Below are positions 1 to 8,434 of a stretch of DNA of 52,114 nt, piece by piece (position 1 is the first letter of the stretch; every line of letters starts with the position of its first letter). Below the pieces are notes generated by a model. That model saw only the letters and a program-made list of their open reading frames with translations, ran no database searches and was not told the origin of the DNA. The DNA is from Phascolarctobacterium sp. Lineage in GTDB: Bacteria; Bacillota; Negativicutes; Acidaminococcales; Acidaminococcaceae. Position numbers and translations under genes: made by a program. The stretch covers positions 1-52,114 of the forward strand of contig JAFTID010000017.1 in the NCBI GenBank assembly GCA_017457085.1, in the 5' to 3' direction.

Positions 1-36
1 AGACCCTACTGCATTTCTTATGTAATTTGGGGCAAA

Positions 37-123
37 CCCTCAAGTTTGCCCCTCAAACCAAATCCTCAAAAACGCCCCTCAAGTTTGTCCCTCACGAATG
101 ACCCTCAGGAAAGGTGCCCCTCA
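37..123. repeat. 13-bp periodic CCCTCA array
   Basis: The hexamer CCCTCA (one copy TCCTCA) starts at 37, 50, 63, 76, 89 and 102, exactly 13 bases apart, and again at 118 after a 16-base step. Two units share the longer consensus CCCTCAAGTTTG. The period is not a multiple of three and no open frame covers it, so it is unlikely to be coding. The rest of 1-328 is AT-rich and shows no gene; the downstream gene's ribosome site lies near 313. An iteron-like replication or regulator-binding array from a mobile element is possible, but nothing else here supports that. Confidence 0.6.
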
Positions 124-328
124 AAAACTTTGAATACCCAGGTTTTTTTGCTTTTCTTTTATGACTTATAAATCCCACAAGAAAAATGATTGACCCTAAA
201 TTTTTTAAGACATACTATGTTCTCACAAACAAAAAATAAAAAATTGAGGTGTATTGTAGTTGTTTGAAAGAAATTAGTATAATAACTAAAACAGTAAAAA
301 TCAACTGTGTTTTAGGGAGGTAAGTACT

Positions 329-1546
329 ATGTTGTTGGACTTAAGTAAATACGATAATTTGAAAACTTATCAAAGGCATGGCAAAGAATGTTATATGGAT
401 AATATAACTAAACAGTTGCGTCCTAAAACCCCGGAAGAAACGATAAGACAAAAAATTTTGATGTGGTTAATTAAAGATTTAGAAGTTCCTGAGTTTGCAA
501 TAGCTGTAGAAGAGTCTATGGCTCACTATGAGAAAAAGAATGCTAAGAGGGCAGATATTTGTGTTTATGCACGGTATTATGATGAAAAACAGCAAAAAGT
601 AATTGATTTGGCTTTGCTTGTTATAGAATGTAAGAAAGAGACAGTGCCATTAACGGACGATGTCTTTATTCAAGGTGCATATTACGCTGATACTTTAGGA
701 GCACCTTTAATGGCAATAACTAATGGTATAGAGTTTGAACTTTACAAATATGATGATAAAGATGATAGGTATCATCTTCTGAAAGAAGTGCCTAAATATA
801 AGCAACTATGTGAACCTAATAATCTTGAGGCGTATCCTAATTTGGAGAGCAAATATGTTAGGTATGCAGATTATTTCAATACCACCGAAGAATTATATAG
901 TACTTTGTATGATCATGGATTGATTGGGAAAAGTACAGATATCAAAAAATGCCCAGTTATCGCAAAGATGATAGACCTACTACTTGATGATAAATATATA
1001 TTAAAATCATTAGATATTGATGGTTGCACATTTATAAAGGATAACGGAGTTAGAAATACCAGTTTTGGTAATTATGCAGGTGGTTCTTATCCTGGTGACT
1101 ACAGAACATTCGCGATAATGGATGGTTCAGGAAATACCCAGATTATAAGTATTGGAATTTTTGGGACTTTCGACTGTATTAATGATGAGAAGTTTGGAAC
1201 TAGAAAAGGACATACTACATTAAATGTAGCTATCGATGATTTTAAAAAGTCTCACAATTCATTACAGTTAAAGCTTGATGAAAATTTACATATAAATTCT
1301 GGGAAAATTACAATTACTCATAATGGAAAACTAACTAAGGGGAAGAGTGGCGCTGTAAAATCTGAACTTGTTAGGGAATACATTAAGCGAAATAGCAATA
1401 TTAAATTTTTGGGGGATCAGATGATATTAGGCAGTTGGGTAGATGAAGATGAATATGACATTAACAGTACTAGTATTAAACAATTTTTGTCTAATTTAAT
1501 TAAATATGCTCTATTACGTGATGAGTTTCGTAATATAAACGATTAG
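329..1546 (+). CDS. Stand-alone HsdR N-terminal-domain protein (PD-(D/E)XK fold)
   Basis: The 405-residue protein has, at about residues 35-140, the type I restriction HsdR N-terminal nuclease-like domain. The PD-(D/E)XK signature is visible as D76 in RADICVY and E100-x-K102 in IECKKE. The helicase and coupling domains of a full HsdR (about 1000 residues) are absent, and no hsdM or hsdS lies nearby. The C-terminal 250 residues are not recognised. The start has a strong AGGGAGG site 8-10 bases upstream. Codon use is AT-rich, as in the terminal island at the other end of the window, which suggests transferred DNA. It could be a nuclease of a small defence system or an orphan; cleavage activity is inference. 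Confidence 0.75.
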   Translation: MLLDLSKYDNLKTYQRHGKECYMDNITKQLRPKTPEETIRQKILMWLIKDLEVPEFAIAVEESMAHYEKKNAKRADICVYARYYDEKQQKVIDLALLVIECKKETVPLTDDVFIQGAYYADTLGAPLMAITNGIEFELYKYDDKDDRYHLLKEVPKYKQLCEPNNLEAYPNLESKYVRYADYFNTTEELYSTLYDHGLIGKSTDIKKCPVIAKMIDLLLDDKYILKSLDIDGCTFIKDNGVRNTSFGNYAGGSYPGDYRTFAIMDGSGNTQIISIGIFGTFDCINDEKFGTRKGHTTLNVAIDDFKKSHNSLQLKLDENLHINSGKITITHNGKLTKGKSGAVKSELVREYIKRNSNIKFLGDQMILGSWVDEDEYDINSTSIKQFLSNLIKYALLRDEFRNIND

Positions 1547-1624
1547 TTTTAGGTAGTAAGGCATTGTATGTTGTTATGTTTGATAAAATTGCTAGGTTAA
1601 GCATAATTTCTAAATAATAAATAT

Positions 1625-1675
1625 AGGCACATTATATAGTAGATTCTAAAAGAAATCTGACCGTATAATGTGCCT
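1625..1675. terminator. Hairpin terminator between converging genes
   Basis: A perfect 12-bp stem (1625-1636 with 1664-1675, AGGCACATTATA) closes a loop that itself holds a small AGATTCT hairpin. The spacing suits the 3' end of both the plus-strand gene ending at 1546 and the minus-strand gene ending at 1718. T-rich stretches are modest on both sides. Confidence 0.6.
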
Positions 1676-1717
1676 TTGTTGCTTACAAGCTAGTTTTGAC
1701 GAGGATTTTTGGGTTGC

Positions 1718-2572
1718 CTACTTATTATTCAATTCCAACATTTTTTCAATCGCCGCAAGTCCGCACTCAACACCGTGGTCGTGGAGTTCCAGAAGCTTGT
1801 CAGGTTTAATGGAAAGACGTGCAATTTCCAAAGGTTTTTCCGGACGGATGATGATGAGGTTACCTTCACGTTCCATCTGCTCAATACGTTCTAACTGTTC
1901 GTTGTAAAGCTTAGGACGATTTTGCATTGCTGCCCATAATTTAGGATATTGGCTGTACCAAGCTTTCAAAAGCAATTTGGGGACAGCGCCTTTTTTGCGA
2001 TAGCCTTCGTTACGGGTGAGGACAACTACAAATTTTTTGTAGCCTGCTTCCATCGCCTTGTTCAAAGGAATGGGAGAAACGATTGCTCCGTCCAGCAAGG
2101 GACGGTTGTCAATATTAACGATGGGTGCTAAGAAGGGCAGGGAAGCAGAAGCGATTACAGATTGAAAGGCGATTTCTGCACGCTTATTGTAATGCCAAAC
2201 AGCTTCACCAGTACTTACATCCGTTGTGCCAACGTGAAGCTCGCCGGGATATTGAGCATAAGTTTCGTAATCGAAGGGTAACAATTTTTTAGGCAGGGTG
2301 TCAAAAATAAAATCCCAGCCGAAAAGGCTACCAGTACGTAAATAGTTGTTGATGCTAAAGTAAGGTTTAGTAGCAACATAGTTTTCGATAATTTTACGGG
2401 TACGCATGGGTTGGTGAGACATATAGGATAAAATGTTGCACGCCCCCGCAGAAACCGCAGTTATATATGGAAATGTCAATTCTTTTTGCAAGAAAGCTTC
2501 GAATACGCCGGCGCTGAACATGCCACGCATACCACCGCCTTCGAGAACTAAGGCAATATTTTCTAAATGCAT
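1718..2572 (-). CDS. Patatin-like phospholipase family protein
   Basis: The 284-residue protein is a bacterial patatin-type acyl hydrolase (YjjU/RssA-like). The glycine-rich oxyanion segment EGGGMRG is at residues 11-17, the nucleophile serine S41 sits in AVSAG (family consensus GxSxG, with the first glycine replaced here), and the catalytic aspartate D161 is in DGA. The reading frame is open for a further 71 codons upstream, but those run through a terminator hairpin and repeat DNA. I chose the ATG at 2572 because GGAGG lies 8 bases before it. Substrate is unknown; a cytosolic lipid acyl hydrolase is likely. It is transcribed alone. Confidence 0.85.
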   Translation of the reverse strand: MHLENIALVLEGGGMRGMFSAGVFEAFLQKELTFPYITAVSAGACNILSYMSHQPMRTRKIIENYVATKPYFSINNYLRTGSLFGWDFIFDTLPKKLLPFDYETYAQYPGELHVGTTDVSTGEAVWHYNKRAEIAFQSVIASASLPFLAPIVNIDNRPLLDGAIVSPIPLNKAMEAGYKKFVVVLTRNEGYRKKGAVPKLLLKAWYSQYPKLWAAMQNRPKLYNEQLERIEQMEREGNLIIIRPEKPLEIARLSIKPDKLLELHDHGVECGLAAIEKMLELNNK

Positions 2573-2614
2573 AGATTTTACCTCCAACATATAGATTATA
2601 CACCAGCAAAAAAT

Positions 2615-2650
2615 AAAAGACACAAGTTGCAGATGCAACTTGTGTCTTTT
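2615..2650. terminator. Strong 16-bp hairpin upstream of the patatin gene
   Basis: Bases 2615-2630 pair perfectly with 2635-2650 around a 4-base loop, with an A-rich start and T-rich end, so it can terminate in both directions. It probably closes the minus-strand dipeptidase transcript after repeat copy A and insulates the patatin gene. Confidence 0.8.
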
Positions 2651-2684
2651 ATTTATAATCGAGCAATTAAAATCTAATAAACTT

Positions 2685-2807
2685 AAAAAGTGATAGAAGT
2701 ACCGGAAGGCGCGAAGCAGTGAAATTCGTGAAGCGAAGGCGTACTGAGCGTACGTCGAGCAAGCGAATGAACTGCGACAAAGCATAACGGTGCTTATAGC
2801 ACTTTTT
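2685..2807 (-). repeat. Dispersed palindromic repeat, copy A
   Basis: This is a full copy (about 123 bp) of the repeat also found at 3762, 14107 and 39281. Read on the minus strand it begins inside the last codons of the dipeptidase gene (stop at 2794-2796). Outer arms (AAAAAGTGATA / TATAGCACTTTTT) pair with a 2-base bulge. The inner stem pairs GCAGT..ATTCG with CGAAT..ACTGC, and the tip is CGTAC, 5 bases, GTACG. It may act as the gene's own terminator. Confidence 0.85.
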
Positions 2808-3741
2808 GAAGGAGATTGAGTGCGTTTTTGTGAGTGATTTTTTGAATCGTGCTGTCGCTGTAATTTTTGCTTTGCAGATATTCAACAATCTCTTTGTAAT
2901 TTTGTACGCCTTGCATATCGTAGGGCAGGGTAGTGCCGTCAAAGTCACTGCCAAAACCAATGTGGTCGTCGTTGCCCATCAGGTTCAGCATGTAATCAAT
3001 GTGGCGGTATACGTCGTCAATGCAAGCCTTGTTAATGTCTTCATTTAAGAATTGTCTTGCGTAAGTAATGCCAATTAAACCGTCATTTTCGTTAATGGCA
3101 AGAATTTGCTTGTCATCTAAATTGCGGGGATGGGGGCATAAGCCTTTGGCGTTGGAGTGGGTTGCAATAATCGGTTTGCTGGAAAGATTGATTACATCCC
3201 AGAAGCCTGCAGGTGCAATATGGGAAACGTCAATCAGCATACCAAGACGGTTCATTTCTTGGACAACCTTGCGACCAAAAACGGTCAAGCCGCCACCGCT
3301 GCTTTCTTCGTTTACGCCGTCGGCAATGTCATTGCGATTGCTCCAAGTCAAAGTCATGGCACGAAGTCCCAGTTCGTACAAGCAACGTAAAGCTTCAATG
3401 CTTCCGTCAATAGCGCCACCTTCTTCGATAGCGAGCAGGGTTGCTGCTTTGTGGTTAAGTGCATCTGCTGCATCAGCTTTAGTCAAAATAGGCAGCAAGT
3501 CCACGCCGTCAGCTTGCATCTTTTTGATTTCAGTCAAGTATTTGTCTAAGAGACACATGGTATAGCGCAAGCCACCATAATAACGAAACTCGTGAGTGGG
3601 AACGAAGATGGCGCAAAATTGCAAGCCGCCGCCCAGTTCAATCATACGTTTTACGTCAAAGTGTTGCTCGTTGCTATACATGGGGATGTTCTTTTTATAG
3701 AGTTCGGTTAATGTATCACAATGGCAGTCTACTATATACAT
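2794..3741 (-). CDS. Membrane dipeptidase, peptidase family M19
   Basis: The 315-residue protein matches the zinc-dependent renal-dipeptidase family, which cleaves dipeptides, often with broad or D-residue tolerance. Visible metal and active-site elements are H7-x-D9 in DCHCD, E106/E107 in AIEEGG, H174 in SHIAP, H195 in THSN and the D266 motif GSDFDG. Length is typical for bacterial members, and there is no signal peptide, so it is probably cytosolic. The last codons and stop lie inside repeat copy A, so the C terminus (QKVL) is partly shaped by repeat sequence. A single gene, flanked on both sides by repeat copies. Confidence 0.9.
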   Translation of the reverse strand: MYIVDCHCDTLTELYKKNIPMYSNEQHFDVKRMIELGGGLQFCAIFVPTHEFRYYGGLRYTMCLLDKYLTEIKKMQADGVDLLPILTKADAADALNHKAATLLAIEEGGAIDGSIEALRCLYELGLRAMTLTWSNRNDIADGVNEESSGGGLTVFGRKVVQEMNRLGMLIDVSHIAPAGFWDVINLSSKPIIATHSNAKGLCPHPRNLDDKQILAINENDGLIGITYARQFLNEDINKACIDDVYRHIDYMLNLMGNDDHIGFGSDFDGTTLPYDMQGVQNYKEIVEYLQSKNYSDSTIQKITHKNALNLLQKVL

Positions 3742-3761
3742 ATTCTTATCCTTTCTCTGGG

Positions 3762-3882
3762 AAAATCGTTATAAGCACTGTTATGCTTTGTCGCAACTCA
3801 TTCGCTTGCTCGACGTACGTCTAGTACGCCATCGCTTCACGAATTTCGCTGCTTCGCGCCTTCCAGCACTTCTAACGATTTT
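3762..3882 (+). repeat. Dispersed palindromic repeat, copy B
   Basis: Full copy, 121 bp. Outer arms AAAATCGTTA (3762-3771) and TAACGATTTT (3873-3882) are perfect complements. The inner arms at 3793-3804 and 3840-3852 pair through ATTCG/CGAAT, and the tip CGTAC/GTACG is at 3814-3828. It lies between the dipeptidase start and the dcuC terminator. Confidence 0.9.
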
Positions 3883-3936
3883 GAGTGGTTTGGGTTATTT
3901 ATGAGTTTTGTTACACTAATTATACCATACAATAAA

Positions 3937-3964
3937 AAATGCTGCCTCTCACGAAACAGCATTT
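3937..3964 (-). terminator. Terminator of dcuC
   Basis: AAATGCTG (3937-3944) pairs with CAGCATTT (3957-3964). On the minus strand it is followed by a run of T, 24 bases past the dcuC stop. Confidence 0.8.
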
Positions 3965-3987
3965 AATTTTAGAAATCAGCTCTATTC

Positions 3988-5358
3988 TCACCAATTAGAG
4001 AAGTAGTAGAAGAAGGTCATGCCAATGTTGCACGCCATTGCGCCTGCCATGGGGATTGCGGTACGTTTAATCAAATCGAATGAAGAAACGCCGCCCATAC
4101 CGGAGGATACTACGATAACCGCAGTAATCGGAGAGCAGTTACGCATAATGGAAGCTGCAAAGTGCATGGGAAGGAGCATCAATACCGGAGCCAAGCCGCT
4201 GTGAGCAGCTACTGCCGGGGTAAGGGAAGCAAACGCAAAGAAGGGAGCGTTGCCACTGCCCATAACAATTGCAGAAACAGAGATGATACCAACCATAACC
4301 AGCATCATTGCCATCGGAGGGAAGCCCAAATCTTTGGAGCCGTCAATCAAGCTGCTGATTGCGCCCATGGAAATCAAGCCTTGAGCAAAGGTTTGACCTG
4401 CTACGATAAGGGTAATTACGTTAGCCATTTGCATACCCAAGCCGTCGAAGAAGGTTTGGATATCGTCAAATACTTTTTTGCCGTTACGCCATCTGATAAA
4501 TTCACAGCAAACGCCGATGAACAGACCGATGAACATTGCCATAACGATGTTCATTTTGATGGTGGTAATCCACAAGGAGCTGAAGGACAAAATCAAGGAC
4601 AGGGGGATAACAGGCAGAATTGCGTACCAGATGGGAGCGTTATCTGCTTCGTCTTGAACGCGTTCAACTTCAATAGGAGTTACAACGTGACCGTCGCGTT
4701 TATCCATATATTTTTGAGTGAAGTAGTGCAAGGTGCCTACAACGATGAATGCCAATGCAACGATGGGAACTTGGTAGTGGCTCCAGTAAATTACCGGGTC
4801 AACGCCTGCCATTTCCGCAGAGTAGATGGTGCCGGTGTCACTGGGGCTCCAGTCGAAGCAGAGGGTGGTAGCTACTGCTGCAGTTGCAGAAAGACGGCTT
4901 ACACCCAAACCAATCAAAATGGGGAATATGGTTACCATCAAGAGCATGGCCAAGCCGGAAGCACTGTTGATGCACAAGCCGATGAGCATGCCGGTAACCC
5001 AAGTGCCTGCCAAAACCAGGTAGGGGGATTTCAATGCCAAGAGGGGTTTAATAGTTAAACGAACCAAGGAACGGGATGCGCCAATTTTATCCATGTAACG
5101 AGCAAATGCGCCAACGGACATAATGTTCAGACCAAGTTTTGCTGCGTTGGAGCTCATGGTTCTGCGAATAAACTCAAAAGCATCGAAGAAAGCGCAGCCA
5201 GTGGTAGCTTTTGCTCCTAAAATTTGACCATAACCTAAAATAACAGCTAAATACATTAACACCATACCGCCCATGAAGAGAACAGGTTGGGGTTTAAACT
5301 TTTTGTAGATTAAGTAACCTACCCAAAAAGTTACAACGGCAGAGATAACCAGTGCCAT
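3988..5358 (-). CDS. dcuC: DcuC family anaerobic C4-dicarboxylate transporter
   Basis: The 456-residue polytopic membrane protein has the length and features of the DcuC carriers (E. coli DcuC is about 460 residues). These include an N-terminal pair of membrane segments, a central hydrophilic loop with charged stretches near residues 215-235, and many glycine/alanine-rich membrane spans such as GSGNAPFFAF. Family members exchange or export succinate, fumarate and malate during anaerobic growth. In a Negativicute it could serve succinate uptake or efflux; the direction cannot be read from sequence. It is monocistronic with its own terminator. The start ATG at 5358 has a GAGAGG site somewhat far upstream. 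Confidence 0.85.
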   Translation of the reverse strand: MALVISAVVTFWVGYLIYKKFKPQPVLFMGGMVLMYLAVILGYGQILGAKATTGCAFFDAFEFIRRTMSSNAAKLGLNIMSVGAFARYMDKIGASRSLVRLTIKPLLALKSPYLVLAGTWVTGMLIGLCINSASGLAMLLMVTIFPILIGLGVSRLSATAAVATTLCFDWSPSDTGTIYSAEMAGVDPVIYWSHYQVPIVALAFIVVGTLHYFTQKYMDKRDGHVVTPIEVERVQDEADNAPIWYAILPVIPLSLILSFSSLWITTIKMNIVMAMFIGLFIGVCCEFIRWRNGKKVFDDIQTFFDGLGMQMANVITLIVAGQTFAQGLISMGAISSLIDGSKDLGFPPMAMMLVMVGIISVSAIVMGSGNAPFFAFASLTPAVAAHSGLAPVLMLLPMHFAASIMRNCSPITAVIVVSSGMGGVSSFDLIKRTAIPMAGAMACNIGMTFFYYFSNW

Positions 5359-5472
5359 CTAAATATCATCCTCTCTTTTTAAAAATCAATAGCAAAATTA
5401 TATCATTTGAAAAAACTTTTGGCAATCAATTTATATTTGCTTAATCCTCAATAAGCCCATTATAACGTAATA

Positions 5473-5501
5473 AAAAAGCGTTAGAAGTGCTGGGAGACGC
5501 G
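5473..5501 (-). repeat. Truncated relic of the dispersed repeat (copy E)
   Basis: On the minus strand this stretch reads as the right-hand end of the dispersed repeat: CGCGTCTCCCAGCACTTCTA followed by ACGC and a T-run. Only about 29 bases remain; the middle and left arm are missing. It abuts the mntR-side terminator. Confidence 0.65.
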
Positions 5502-5505
5502 AAAA

Positions 5506-5539
5506 AAAGCAACTTACACCATTCGATGCAAGTTGCTTT
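5506..5539. terminator. Terminator of the DtxR-family gene
   Basis: AAAGCAACTT (5506-5515) pairs with AAGTTGCTTT (5530-5539). On the minus strand T residues follow, 12 bases after the regulator's stop. Confidence 0.8.
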
Positions 5540-5551
5540 AAAAGTATGTTA

Positions 5552-5917
5552 TTATTTTTCCAATTGCTTTTTGATGCCGTCAAAAGTCTCCGGACTAATG
5601 ATGTGCTCGATACGGCACGCATCTTTTTCTGCAATGTCTTCGGGAACGCCCAAAACTTCGTTGATGAAGCGAGTCAGGATTAAGTGACGTTCTAAAATGG
5701 AAGTTGCTTTTTGCAAGCCTTCTTCTGTTAAGAGCAGGCGACCGTCAGTTTCCATGGTGATGAGATTTTCACGTTTCAAAATGCTCATGGCACGGCTCAC
5801 GCTTGCTTTAGTAAAGTTCATTTCATTGGCAACATCTATGGAACGCACACTACCGTTGCGTTGTGTCAAAACAAGGATTGTTTCTAAATAATTTTCACCG
5901 GATTCAAGTAAGGACAT
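5552..5917 (-). CDS. DtxR/MntR family metal-dependent regulator
   Basis: The 121-residue protein has the N-terminal winged helix of DtxR-type metalloregulators (about residues 1-65; recognition helix around TKASVSRAMSIL) followed by the helical dimer and metal domain with LERHLILTRFINEVLG and EKDACRIEH. It has no C-terminal SH3-like domain, so it is of the short MntR/IdeR-core type. The likely role is Mn or Fe homeostasis as a metal-activated repressor; the metal cannot be decided. ATG at 5917 follows GGAGG by 8 bases. Neighbouring genes are not obvious metal transporters, so targets are probably elsewhere. Confidence 0.85.
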   Translation of the reverse strand: MSLLESGENYLETILVLTQRNGSVRSIDVANEMNFTKASVSRAMSILKRENLITMETDGRLLLTEEGLQKATSILERHLILTRFINEVLGVPEDIAEKDACRIEHIISPETFDGIKKQLEK

Positions 5918-6039
5918 AATAAACCTCCAAGAGTCTTTGTATTAGTATACATTTTATCATACATATACAAATATATAAAGCAGTATTGAGGCAATTTGAA
6001 GATAGTGTATAATTAATGTAGGAACTTGGAGGAAATTTT

Positions 6040-7110
6040 ATGCTTGATTTTATAAAAGAAAAGGTAAGCGTGTGGGAACGCTTGCTGCAAACTGAAAAAC
6101 ATATAGTTTTATATGGAATGGGTAATGGCGCTGACAAGATTGTTGACTGGTGTGAAGCCAACTCTGTGAAAATCAGTGGTATTTTTGCCAGCGATGAGTT
6201 CGTACGCTACCAAAGCTTCCGTGGTATGACGGTGCAAAAATACAGCGACATCATTGAGCAATTTGGCGAAGATATTTTGGTGGTGATTGCTTTTGCCAGC
6301 GAAAGACCGGAAGTTTTGGCACGTTTCAAGGAATTGGCAGAGGCGCATGAAACTTTAGCACCACACCTTCCGCTTTTTGATGAGCCAGAAACTGTAAGTC
6401 TTGCGTGGCTAGAAAAGTACGAAGCCGAATTGCAGGAGGTTTATAAAAAACTGGCAGACGATGTTTCCCGTAAAACCTTTGCTGCCGTTTTGAATTATAA
6501 GCTGAGTGGCAAGGTGCAGTATCTTTTTGACTGTGATACTGCTCGTGAGGAAGATTTGCGCCAAATTTTTACCTTCGGCGAAAACGAAGTGTATATGGAT
6601 TTAGGCGCCTATAATGGCGATACGGTGCAGGAGTTTTTGAATTTGGTAGACGGCAAATATCAGCACATTATTGCTGTGGAGCCTGATAGAAGAAATTGCA
6701 AGAAGCTTACTGCCCTGGCGGAACAGCTTGGTGAAATTACGGTACACCAGTGTGGCGTGTGGGACGAAGCTGGCGAATTAGGATTTTCTGACAGCGGAGG
6801 CAGGCAGTCTACATTTTTAGCAGTGCAAAAGAAAACTGTTCCTGTAAATTCCATAGACAATCTTGCGGAAGGGAAAGCAGTTTCCTACATTAAAATGGAT
6901 GTTGAGGGAGCAGAGGTACAGGCTTTGCGTGGCGGCGAAGCTGTAATTAAGGAGTACGCTCCCAAAATGTTCATAGCTGCGTATCACTACGACGTGGACG
7001 TTTTTAGACTGCCTTTACAAATTTGGCAGCTTGTTCCTGAATACAAAATCTTCTTTAGAAAACATCCCTACGTTCCAGCGTGGGAGCTGAATTTTTTAAT
7101 TATAAAATAG
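6040..7110 (+). CDS. FkbM family methyltransferase with N-terminal Rossmann-like domain
   Basis: The 356-residue protein has a C-terminal SAM-dependent FkbM methyltransferase domain (about residues 180-335): SAM motif DLGAYNGDT at 187-195, acidic strand AVEPD at 212-216 and IKMDVEGAE near 290. The first 110 residues carry a nucleotide-fold GMGNGADKI motif (26-34) like those in glycan-biosynthesis proteins. This two-domain layout is common in polysaccharide or glycan O-methylation loci, but no other glycan genes lie here. The substrate is unknown. ATG at 6040 follows GGAGG. Confidence 0.8.
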   Translation: MLDFIKEKVSVWERLLQTEKHIVLYGMGNGADKIVDWCEANSVKISGIFASDEFVRYQSFRGMTVQKYSDIIEQFGEDILVVIAFASERPEVLARFKELAEAHETLAPHLPLFDEPETVSLAWLEKYEAELQEVYKKLADDVSRKTFAAVLNYKLSGKVQYLFDCDTAREEDLRQIFTFGENEVYMDLGAYNGDTVQEFLNLVDGKYQHIIAVEPDRRNCKKLTALAEQLGEITVHQCGVWDEAGELGFSDSGGRQSTFLAVQKKTVPVNSIDNLAEGKAVSYIKMDVEGAEVQALRGGEAVIKEYAPKMFIAAYHYDVDVFRLPLQIWQLVPEYKIFFRKHPYVPAWELNFLIIK

Positions 7111-7331
7111 TGGGACACAAACTGTTCCCGTCAGGACAAAACGCACTGTTTGTAAATTTGTGGTGGAGTGTCTACCATAAAAGCGTTACTGTGACAAAAC
7201 TTTTAATTTTACGTGAAAGATTTTGTAAACTGTAAGCAGGAAATTTGCAGGATAGGTAGAAATCTAAATTAAGTAGTCTAGATATCTCTATGCCTATGAT
7301 AAAAACTTATTTTGAAAAGGAGTGTTTTTGA
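7111..7331 (+). other. Intergenic leader of the ABC importer operon
   Basis: This 221-base stretch holds no gene. It contains two nested pairings, AACGC (7140-7144) with GCGTT (7182-7186) enclosing a TGGTGGA/TCTACCA hairpin, and an imperfect ATAGG/CCTAT pairing nearer the start codon. That would fit a structured 5' leader, but I do not recognise a known riboswitch class. The ribosome site AAGGAG lies at about 7317. Confidence 0.35.
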
Positions 7332-8360
7332 ATGAAAAAATCTACTTGGGTTTTAGGCGCAGCTGCATTATTGGCATTGTCCGTAGCAGTAGCTGGTTGC
7401 GGTGGCGGCGACAAAAAAGAAGCTGCTAAAGGTGTTAAAGGCGAAGTAATGGTATACACTTCCATTTATCCTGACATCATCGACAATATGTGCAAACCTA
7501 ACCTGGCAAAAGCTTTCCCCGAAATGAAAGTTAACTGGTTCCAAGGCGGCACTGAAAAAGTTGTAACCAAAATCACTGGCGAAATGAAAGCTAACAAAGT
7601 TGGCACCGACGTATTGATGGTTGCTGACCCCTCCTACTATCTGAAATTGGATAAAGAAGGCTGGCTCATGCCTTACAAATCCAAAGAACACAACAACGTT
7701 ATCGCTGATAAAGCTGAAAACGGTGCTTGGTATGCAGTTCGCGTTTGCAACATGATCATTGCTTACAACGCTGACAAACTGAAAGCAGAAGACGCTCCGA
7801 AATCCTGGCAAGAATTGACCGATCCGAAATGGAAAGGCAAAATCGCTATGCCGAACCCGATGCTCTCCGGTACCGCTTATGTAGCCGTTGGCGCATTGGC
7901 TGACAAATTCGGTTGGGAATACTTCGACAAACTGAAAGCTAACGGCATCCGTGTTGAATCCGGTAACTCCGCAATTCAAAACAAATTGTTGACTGGCGAA
8001 TATGCTGCTGCAATGATTCTGGAAGAAAACATCCTGAAACTTGCTGCAACCAAAAAAGAACCGTTGAAAGTTTCCTATCCGGCAGAAGGCGTTATCAACA
8101 TTCCTTCCCCGATCGCTATCTTCAAATCCACCAAAAACGCTGAAGGTGCTAAAGCTATGGTTGACTGGTGGCTGTCCAAAGAAGGCCAACAAGCAGTTGT
8201 TAAAGGCTGGATGCACTCCGTTCGTGGCGACGTAAAAGAACCTATCGGTTCCGTTGAAACCAAAAAATTGGTTGAAAACAGAATTAAAGTTAACTGGCAA
8301 AAACTTGCTGACAACAACGCAGCAATTAAAGAAGAATTCCGTAAACGCGTTATGGAATAA
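7332..8360 (+). CDS. ABC transporter substrate-binding lipoprotein (ferric iron/polyamine type)
   Basis: The 342-residue protein starts with a lipoprotein signal (hydrophobic core, then AVAGC with the lipid-anchored cysteine C23). The mature part is a type II periplasmic binding protein of the AfuA/FbpA/PhnS group, recognised from MVYTSIYPD, the NMIIAYN strand, SWQELTDPKWKGKIAMP and the INIPSPIAI region. Relatives bind Fe(III), 2-aminoethylphosphonate or polyamines; the ligand cannot be assigned. It heads an operon with permease and ATPase genes, and a hairpin after the gene would let it be made in excess. Strong C-ending Ser/Thr codon use suggests high expression. Confidence 0.85.
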   Translation: MKKSTWVLGAAALLALSVAVAGCGGGDKKEAAKGVKGEVMVYTSIYPDIIDNMCKPNLAKAFPEMKVNWFQGGTEKVVTKITGEMKANKVGTDVLMVADPSYYLKLDKEGWLMPYKSKEHNNVIADKAENGAWYAVRVCNMIIAYNADKLKAEDAPKSWQELTDPKWKGKIAMPNPMLSGTAYVAVGALADKFGWEYFDKLKANGIRVESGNSAIQNKLLTGEYAAAMILEENILKLAATKKEPLKVSYPAEGVINIPSPIAIFKSTKNAEGAKAMVDWWLSKEGQQAVVKGWMHSVRGDVKEPIGSVETKKLVENRIKVNWQKLADNNAAIKEEFRKRVME

Positions 8361-8403
8361 TCTTTTGGTGTAGTTAATTTAAAATAATTTGTAACTATAT
8401 GGG

Positions 8404-8434
8404 AAAACAGGGACGCTTTTGCGCTCCCTGTTTT
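8404..8434 (+). terminator. Partial terminator between binding protein and permease
   Basis: AAAACAGGGA (8404-8413) pairs with TCCCTGTTTT (8425-8434), 43 bases after the binding-protein stop. As the permease gene follows on the same strand, it probably trims read-through so that more binding protein than membrane parts is made. Confidence 0.75.

Noticed and set aside
37-123. CRISPR array
   Set aside because: The repeated unit is only 6-12 bases with a 13-base period; there are no spacers of normal size and no cas genes.
3762-3882. Integron attC site as explanation of the dispersed repeats
   Set aside because: The overall plan (conserved ends, variable but paired middle) is similar, but the RYYYAAC/GTTRRRY core sites are not met, the copies do not flank cassettes, and no integrase is present.
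7111-7331. Purine-type riboswitch, suggested by GTGTCTACC
   Set aside because: The other conserved core elements and the three-way junction arrangement are not found; the motif alone is too short.
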